Virus record (IMG/VR): IMGVR_UViG_3300047409_000224
Coordinates: 1 to 28,229 of that record
Strand: one strand, 5' to 3'
Length of the DNA stretch: 28,229 bases
From: a virus
Part shown: positions 23,247-28,229 of the stretch, piece after piece
How positions within the stretch are numbered: position 1 is the stretch's first letter
Layout: each line of letters opens with the position of its first letter
Made by a program: the position numbers and the translations under genes
Notes under the pieces: generated by a model
The model's input: the letters and a program-made list of their open reading frames with translations, nothing else
Told to the model about the DNA's origin: nothing
Database searches by the model: none

Positions 23247-24143
23247 TTAGACTTGCGGGACGCCGAACAAACCATTGGTGAACAAAGCTGACGGATCGGG
23301 CGTCCAGAAGAATTGCAGACGCCGAGTGCCATCCGAGGGCGTCTGCACCGCATAGGTGCCGCGCACATCGCCGAGCAACGGAGTCGAGGGATCGGTGGTG
23401 ACGGCACCGGTAAAGCCCGCAGCCGCGGTTACCAGCAAACCCGCCGCATAGAGTTCGACATAAGGCATCGACTCAGCCCGCAACATCAGACCGAAGACGT
23501 CGCCATTGCCGACCTGGACATTGGCGCCCGAAAGCCCGGCCGATGGTGTGATGCTTTGGATGTATTTGAAGGCCTTCTTGCCCGAGGCGATGCCGATGCC
23601 AGCACCAGTGATGATCTCGGTCACCGGGAAGCCGTAAAAGTCGAAGCCCTTCACGGTGAAGGTGCCGCCTGAATCGGCACCCGCCGAGGTGATGCGCACA
23701 TTGCGGCTGATGGCATCTCTTGGGTCGTAGAGCGAGATGGTCGGGAAGCTGGCGGACGCATTGATCGTCGTGGCGAGATTTTCCATGGCGAGCACCGGCG
23801 TGGACAGCATACCCGTGACGGCATTTCTCACCGAAGCGCCCGCGATGATCCCATTCCCCGAAACGGTGACCAGGGTCAAGGGCGTGCCCGCGACCGGAAC
23901 CTGGGAGGCCGCGATGTTATTGGCGAACATGGCGGTCGGGATGGCATCGAGAATAGGAATGCGGGTCGTGCCATACCAAGCATAGGTCGCCGCATTCTCG
24001 CCGCTGCCGAAACCGGCATTGAAGCGCGGATCAAGCAGGCCGACGCCGTGACGGAACAGCGATGGCCCAGCCGATGGATTGCTGTCACCGGGCGCATCCG
24101 CGCCTGAAACAACCAGCGGGCCGACGTGATGAACTACAGTCAT
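23247..24143 (-). CDS. Capsid-associated structural protein, 298 aa
   Basis: The protein is beta-rich with few charged residues. Marks I recognise from podovirus structural proteins are SRNVRITSAGADSGGTFTVKG with FYGFPVTEIITGAG in the middle and GDVRGTYAVQTPSDGTRRLQFFW plus FGVPQV at the end. It lies directly downstream of the major capsid gene with a 15-nt gap. GAGGGTGAC precedes ATG 24143. A decoration or head-stabilising role is likely, but no direct evidence is visible. Confidence 0.75.
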   Translation of the reverse strand: MTVVHHVGPLVVSGADAPGDSNPSAGPSLFRHGVGLLDPRFNAGFGSGENAATYAWYGTTRIPILDAIPTAMFANNIAASQVPVAGTPLTLVTVSGNGIIAGASVRNAVTGMLSTPVLAMENLATTINASASFPTISLYDPRDAISRNVRITSAGADSGGTFTVKGFDFYGFPVTEIITGAGIGIASGKKAFKYIQSITPSAGLSGANVQVGNGDVFGLMLRAESMPYVELYAAGLLVTAAAGFTGAVTTDPSTPLLGDVRGTYAVQTPSDGTRRLQFFWTPDPSALFTNGLFGVPQV

Positions 24144-24158
24144 GTCACCCTCTCGGCC

Positions 24159-25064
24159 TTAAACGGGGAAGCTGCCCCAGACACCGCGCGGATTCGCTTC
24201 GCCGAAGAAGTAGCGTTCGCGGGCCTTCACCAGCAGATTGTCAGTGGCAAAATCGACGTCGGTGGACATTTCATAGGGCGCGCGCTGCAGATAGATGAGG
24301 CCATCCTTGTAATCGGTGCGGATGAACCACGCCTTGGGATTGGTGAGATAGCGCCAGACATGCAGGCCGCCGGGCAGCGTTCCCTTGATCACGTTGGGAT
24401 CGTTGTCGCTCGTGCCGGGCCGGAGATCGGCATTCAAGAGGCGCTTGCCGACCCATTCGAGCTGCAGCGGCACGGTCAGCGAATTGCCCATGATCGGCGT
24501 GCGCAGGCCCGACTGCGTGCGGAAATTGTTCTTGATCGCGGTGAGGCCGGTGAGCAGCGAGGCCTCGTTCAGATCCACCTGCGTCACCGGCATCTTGCCG
24601 AAGCTGCCGCCGTCGATCGGATGATTGGGCGAAAACAGCGCCACGCCGTCGCCGCCCACGGAAGGATCGTAGATGTTGCCGCGGTTGAAGATGTCGGCGC
24701 CGTAGATGTCCTTGGTCTGCGAGAAGCTTTCCTGCAGGCCGAGATTCGAGGCCGGGAATTGCGTCTCGTAGAGATTGTCTTCAATGGCGCGCAGCGTGAT
24801 CGCGTAGCCGAGTGCGATCTCGAAATGCTTGTGATTGAAGACCCAGCGCGCGCCGGACTGGTTGTCCATCGTGGTGGCGCCGCCTTCGGTGCGGAGCGAA
24901 GCGACCGGCAGATAGCGGTTTTCGAGCGTGCGCTCGACCGCCATCTTGGAGGTGCCCTGCGCATACATGGGCCCCCACTCGTTCTTCATTCCGGGGTAGC
25001 GGCCTTCGATCGCGCGAAGACCCGGCAGCGTCATTTCGTAAATGGATGCAAGTGTGATCGCCAT
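24159..25064 (-). CDS. Major capsid protein (Mu gpT-like), 301 aa
   Basis: Recognisable features of Mu gpT-type head proteins are: an early GLRAIEGRYPGM segment, QSGARWVFNHKHFEIALGYAITLRAIEDNLYE, the ALFSPNHPIDGG loop, then DLNEASLLTGLTAIKN and later GKRLLNADLRPGT. The length of about 300 residues is normal for this family. A good ribosome site (AAGGGGAA, about 5 nt) precedes ATG 25064. It sits between two structural proteins in head-gene order. No cleavage site or scaffold fusion is evident. Confidence 0.88.
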   Translation of the reverse strand: MAITLASIYEMTLPGLRAIEGRYPGMKNEWGPMYAQGTSKMAVERTLENRYLPVASLRTEGGATTMDNQSGARWVFNHKHFEIALGYAITLRAIEDNLYETQFPASNLGLQESFSQTKDIYGADIFNRGNIYDPSVGGDGVALFSPNHPIDGGSFGKMPVTQVDLNEASLLTGLTAIKNNFRTQSGLRTPIMGNSLTVPLQLEWVGKRLLNADLRPGTSDNDPNVIKGTLPGGLHVWRYLTNPKAWFIRTDYKDGLIYLQRAPYEMSTDVDFATDNLLVKARERYFFGEANPRGVWGSFPV

Positions 25065-25075
25065 CTGAGTTCCCC

Positions 25076-25675
25076 TTACGCAAGGCCGGTGAGAGACAGA
25101 CGGTCGGTGTTGTTCAACCGCACCAGGATCACGTTGAACGGTGAGGTGTCGTCGGTGCCGTCAGTGCCGGGCGTGGCCCATTGCGAAAGCAGGCCCACCA
25201 TCCGGAACGGGAAGGTGGCGGTGGGCGCCGGCGTGTGGTTGGCCGAAAAGCCCGAGAAGCCGGTGACATCGTTGCCAACGCCCGCGACGAATTGGATGTT
25301 GTTGTCCGACGAGGCGAACGCGACCGGTGCAGTGCCATCGGTCTGCACACGGAACACCATGTTGGGATCGTCGTAGATGCGCGCCCGGATCTGCATCCCG
25401 GCGGGAGACGGCGCATTGCCGGGCCACCAGGGCGACCAGATCCAGCGGTTGATCGACTGGTTGTAGAATTCGCAATCCCAGAAGATGCCCGCGACCTGAA
25501 CCGCACCGGCGGCGGCTGCGTTGAGATAGCCGCCGTTCAACACCACGGGCGTGCCGCGGTGGATTTTGGTGTTGTACGTGGAAAGGATCTGGCGCTCTTG
25601 CAGCGCGAAATTCGTACCCGGTGCCGCCATCTGCCCGAACGGCAGGAAGCCGGTGGGGTTATTCGGGTTTGCCAC
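25076..25675 (-). CDS. Capsid-region structural protein, 199 aa
   Basis: I place the start at GTG 25675 (reading M-A-N-P-N-N-P) because GGAG lies 8 nt upstream; a TTG at 25681 is too close to it. The protein contains GFLPFGQ near the start, then GTPVVLNGGYLNAAAAGAVQVAGIFWDCEF, RWIWSPWWPG, IYDDPNMVFRVQ, and FPFRMVGLLSQW followed by FNVILVRLNN. This order is common in small proteins encoded next to Mu gpT-like capsid genes. It is probably a head fibre, decoration or minor capsid protein. It is the first gene after the only real intergenic gap. Confidence 0.78.
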   Translation of the reverse strand: MANPNNPTGFLPFGQMAAPGTNFALQERQILSTYNTKIHRGTPVVLNGGYLNAAAAGAVQVAGIFWDCEFYNQSINRWIWSPWWPGNAPSPAGMQIRARIYDDPNMVFRVQTDGTAPVAFASSDNNIQFVAGVGNDVTGFSGFSANHTPAPTATFPFRMVGLLSQWATPGTDGTDDTSPFNVILVRLNNTDRLSLTGLA

Positions 25676-25745
25676 GGACAAATCTCCGACTTGGAGACGA
25701 TCCGTGAGCGGCCCGCTACGAAAGCGTCAGGGAATTGTGATCAGC

Positions 25746-25804
25746 GAACACCGGCCCGGTGTTCAAGTGCTGCGATAGCGCGTGCGATTTGAGATTTTTG
25801 TCAA
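25746..25804 (-). promoter_or_regulatory. Candidate promoter box and operator-like dyad ahead of the head genes
   Basis: The gap 25682-25800 is the only one over 100 nt. On the minus strand TTGACA occurs at 25804-25799, overlapping the fibre stop codon. About 35 nt on lies a perfect 9-bp inverted repeat with a one-base centre (GAACACCGG, C, CCGGTGTTC) at 25746-25764. No good -10 box is at the right distance (best guess CGCTAT near 25775-25780), so the promoter call is weak. The dyad could be an operator or a 5' hairpin in the head mRNA. It lacks the T-run of an intrinsic terminator. Confidence 0.35.
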
Positions 25805-26772
25805 GCGGCAGAAGCGGCCGGCTTAGCGCCAAGCAGCAGCAAGACGGTCTTCTTCAATTCCGCGATTTCCTTCAGCGCGCGGGCAAGCAGCGCATGCGCG
25901 ATGTGGGTGAGGTCGGTTTCGTAGATGACTTTGCGCTTTTCGACCGGCTTACCATCCTCGCTTTTCACACCAAGCTCACCCTCATCGACCAACTCCGGGG
26001 CCGTGGCGGAGAAAGCCCGCTCGACGCCTTGCGCAGTCGGGCCGTGATTCCAATCGTCGTGAGTTTGGTCCCTGTACTTAAATTTACCCCAAATGACATC
26101 GGTAAAAGAGTTTTCCAGCGCGTCGAGTTCAGCCTTGTCATAAGGCGTGATGTAATCCTTCACGCTCTCGTCTGAGATGTTGGCGTTATTCGCAGAGAAA
26201 TTCGCAAGGCCGCCATCGGAACGGATGACCGCTCTGCTGCTATTCGTATCCTGGCAATAGAGAAAATAATTCGTCGCGTTGTTCGGCACAGCCGCCGAGA
26301 AATGGATGCTCTGACCATAAGGATTGGCCGAACTAGCGGTGACAATCAAAGTCTGACTGCCGGGCGTGTTGCTGCAAATCTCGTGGAGTAGGTTATTGGG
26401 AAAAGAATAAGCCCCGAAATTGCTGGCCTTGAGATAGCCGTTTGTGTCGAACCGTGCGCGCTCAGTGTTGTTGACAGCAAAAATAATCGGCTTAGCGCCA
26501 CCTCCTGTACCTATGACAAGATTGGACCCCGAGGTCGTCAATTCGAGAGAATTAGCGATATCTACACCTGCCGTTGAATAATTCGGACCGAAAAAATAAA
26601 GCCCGCCAGATGATGTCCCATTGTTCAACAGGAGTTGCATTCTGGCCGCTGAACCGGAATCGGTGTTCACAAGATTAAGCGCGGTTGCTCCGTTCTGATT
26701 TCTCCTAACGTCCAGCACCCCGCCGGGGTTAGCTTCCCCAATCCCGACATTGCCGCTGGCGTCGATCCGCAT
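25801..26772 (-). CDS. Tail fibre C-terminal part with S74-type chaperone domain (frame after the shift)
   Basis: This is the second part of the fibre gene, in a different frame from 26667-28229; its frame is open from 26847. It starts within a repeat unit (MRIDASGNVGIG). After the last repeats the chaperone domain begins at S200-D-E-S-V-K205, the site where endosialidase-type (peptidase S74) domains cut themselves off the trimeric fibre. WNHGPTAQGVERAF and a final helix with HIAHALLARALKEIAELKKT follow, the expected tentacle helix. ATG 26772 may allow independent translation, as seen for some chaperone domains, but no good ribosome site is visible. The protein probably folds and trimerises the receptor-binding fibre. 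Confidence 0.8.
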   Translation of the reverse strand: MRIDASGNVGIGEANPGGVLDVRRNQNGATALNLVNTDSGSAARMQLLLNNGTSSGGLYFFGPNYSTAGVDIANSLELTTSGSNLVIGTGGGAKPIIFAVNNTERARFDTNGYLKASNFGAYSFPNNLLHEICSNTPGSQTLIVTASSANPYGQSIHFSAAVPNNATNYFLYCQDTNSSRAVIRSDGGLANFSANNANISDESVKDYITPYDKAELDALENSFTDVIWGKFKYRDQTHDDWNHGPTAQGVERAFSATAPELVDEGELGVKSEDGKPVEKRKVIYETDLTHIAHALLARALKEIAELKKTVLLLLGAKPAASAA

Positions 26773-28229
26773 GCGCTCGAAGTCATTGGTGCCAAAATAA
26801 ATCGGCGCGTTGGCTCTGCCGAAGTATGAAGCGACGCTCCATCGGCCCTAAACAACGGAATACCGGGAGCCGAAAAGCCCGCACCTAAATAACACACGGT
26901 CAAAGTGCTCGAACCAGCCCCAACTTGAAATTGGCTATTCGCATTCGGCCCGGTATCGCTGTTTAGTAACCGCGCGTATGTTGTCGAATTCTGATTTCTG
27001 GCGACATCGAGAATGCCTGTTGGCACCATGCCGATCCCGACGTTGCCCGCCGCGTCGATCCGCATCACTTCAGCACGATTCTGGCCAAAGATGATCGGGG
27101 CAGCGGGAGTCGTGCCTATGTAATAGCTACTGCACGACTGCGCTTCTAGGATGATCTGATTGCTGCCGGTAACGCCGCCAAACGAATTGCCACCTATTGT
27201 CGAGCCGTAACAAGTCTGAACCCATTGCGCAGTATCGGACGTCGTTACTGTCTGAATCCATCCACCAGGATTGTTGTTGGTCCATCGTATTGCAGTTGCT
27301 GTCGCTTGATTGTTTTGAACATCTAAGGGACAACCAGGAATTCTGCCGATCCCGACATTGCCCGCCGCGTCGATCCGCATGCGTTCGCCGCCCTGCGTGG
27401 CGAAAATAATCGGCGAAGCATTGAATGTCGTAAGCCCTAGCCCACCAACATCAGCGGCCCATAATAGAGCGCCTCCCGCGCGTTGCTGCCCGGAAGTTGC
27501 AAAGCCAGAACCGTAGTAATGAAACCCTGCGCTCGATGTACCGTTGTATAATTGCCAAGCACCATAGCCAGCCGCGTTCGTATTAGAAATCTGCGCCATC
27601 GTGACAGACGGCTGATTTCTACTGATATCAAGAATAACACCTGCATCCGGTGTCTTCCCGATCCCGACATTGCCGCTGGCGTCGATCCGCATGCGCTCGG
27701 CCCCGCCAGTGCCAAAACGCATCGGAACAGCCGACGTAGTGAAAATACCAATACCGTTAGGGGCGGTTGTGTAAATGGACATGCTATCCGGCAAGTCCAT
27801 CCCTGATGCCGTGTAGCCAGTCCCCAACATTTGCAACGCCCCAACATTCGCGCCGTTGCTCGCTTGCAATATGGCGCGAACCGCGTTCCCTGCATTGTCG
27901 TTCTGGACCCTGATAATGTTGTAGGTATTCTGATTTTGACCAACATCGAGGTTGATCGTTGCTTGCGGCACCTTCCCAATCCCGACATTGCCCGCCGTAT
28001 CGATCCGCATGCGCTCGGGATTGGAGCCTGGAGCACTTACGCCGGAATAAAACAAAACCGGCCCGCCAGCGCATTCCAGCCCAAGGGCTTCACCGGCGGC
28101 GTGAGACAGTTCAAAGATACGCGACCCTATGGCCCCGTCTAAGTCACGCTTGAAATCAATCTCGCCCGGCGTGCCGGTTGCGCCGATTCCCATCGGGCCA
28201 GTCGCAGAAAAAGCGCCCAACGCCGTGAG
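26667..28229 (-). CDS. Tail fibre, repetitive shaft (5' end beyond window, frameshifted at 3' end)
   Basis: The frame is open at the right edge (first full codon at 28229), so the start is outside. It consists of repeats of about 105 residues, each opening with ERMRID(A/T)xGNVGIG, then LDVxRNQN and a variable Gly/Ser/Asn-rich beta region. This is a common architecture of phage fibres carrying an S74 chaperone. From about 26820 onward the frame yields nonsense (RRFILAPMTSSACG to the stop at 26667), while the -1 frame continues the repeat perfectly (APIYFGT, then ERMRIDASGNVGIG). I conclude that the real fibre continues into 25801-26772. The cause may be mutation, programmed slippage or sequence error. 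Confidence 0.85.
   Translation of the reverse strand, partial: LTALGAFSATGPMGIGATGTPGEIDFKRDLDGAIGSRIFELSHAAGEALGLECAGGPVLFYSGVSAPGSNPERMRIDTAGNVGIGKVPQATINLDVGQNQNTYNIIRVQNDNAGNAVRAILQASNGANVGALQMLGTGYTASGMDLPDSMSIYTTAPNGIGIFTTSAVPMRFGTGGAERMRIDASGNVGIGKTPDAGVILDISRNQPSVTMAQISNTNAAGYGAWQLYNGTSSAGFHYYGSGFATSGQQRAGGALLWAADVGGLGLTTFNASPIIFATQGGERMRIDAAGNVGIGRIPGCPLDVQNNQATATAIRWTNNNPGGWIQTVTTSDTAQWVQTCYGSTIGGNSFGGVTGSNQIILEAQSCSSYYIGTTPAAPIIFGQNRAEVMRIDAAGNVGIGMVPTGILDVARNQNSTTYARLLNSDTGPNANSQFQVGAGSSTLTVCYLGAGFSAPGIPLFRADGASLHTSAEPTRRFILAPMTSSACGSTPAAMSGLGKLTPAGCWTLGEIRTEQPRLIL
26761..28010 (-). repeat. Fibre repeat cores (five copies of a conserved segment)
   Basis: The 12-nt core gtcgatccgcat (plus strand) recurs at 26761, 27054, 27369 and 27681, and with one change at about 27999, inside a longer near-identical stretch reading atcccgacattgcc...gcatgcgctcg. 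Spacings are 293, 315, 312 and about 318 nt. All are multiples of three except 293, the interval that holds the frameshift. The variable regions between cores differ strongly, as expected for domains exchanged by recombination. Confidence 0.9.

Noticed and set aside
23237-23407. N-terminal extension of the basic 155-aa gene up to 23407
   Set aside because: The added residues overlap the 298-aa structural gene and look like its shadow; ATG 23236 has an excellent AAGGAG site.
25746-25764. Intrinsic terminator after the fibre gene
   Set aside because: The hairpin is perfect but no T-run follows on the minus strand, so I list it only as a regulatory dyad.

Overview
The window looks like the structural and ejection half of a tailed, podovirus-type phage genome. 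It is GC-rich with strong G/C third-position bias, which fits a host in the Alphaproteobacteria or a similar high-GC proteobacterium; the host is inferred, not seen. Every gene I can support lies on the minus strand and is read from right to left. Neighbours are packed with 1-20 nt gaps or 1-20 nt overlaps, so most of the window reads as one long late operon. No tRNA, rRNA, integrase or CRISPR array was recognised.

Layout in transcription order. (1) 28229-25801: a repetitive tail fibre ending in an endosialidase-type (peptidase S74-like) chaperone. It enters from the right edge and is split by an apparent one-base frameshift near 26.82 kb. (2) 25800-25682: the only real intergenic gap, with a TTGACA box and a perfect 9-bp dyad. 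(3) 25675-22385: head genes, comprising an associated structural protein, a Mu gpT-like major capsid protein, another structural protein, a basic Gly-rich protein and a small beta-rich protein. (4) 22385-17838: head-tail connection and tail genes, comprising a P22 gp4-like adaptor, two tiny Cys-rich putative zinc proteins, a fibre-tail adaptor-like protein, a candidate Acb2-like anti-CBASS protein, a second adaptor and a tail nozzle/hub protein. (5) 17834-16057: a small helical protein, a conserved phage protein and two tandem GNAT-like acetyltransferases. (6) 16053-12397: a 1218-aa repeat-rich, internal-virion-type protein. (7) 12393 to the left edge: a giant ORF of at least 4131 codons with no stop, still open at base 1.

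The giant ORF is the centrepiece. It begins like a T7 gp16-type ejection protein: a lytic-transglycosylase-like module, a coiled coil and a hydrophobic region. It then carries an InPase-like domain, a DarB-like N6-adenine methyltransferase plus SNF2-like helicase, a GHKL (Hsp90-type) ATPase and, at the edge, an HExxH metallopeptidase motif. The simplest reading is a polyvalent protein that is packaged, injected with the DNA, helps cross the envelope and then protects the incoming genome.

Two further points stand out. A 98-codon ORF is nested out of frame in a low-complexity linker of the giant gene, and there the coding signal clearly switches frame. The lytic-transglycosylase-like module sits between near-identical 46-bp direct repeats exactly 501 bp apart, so it could be lost or gained in frame.
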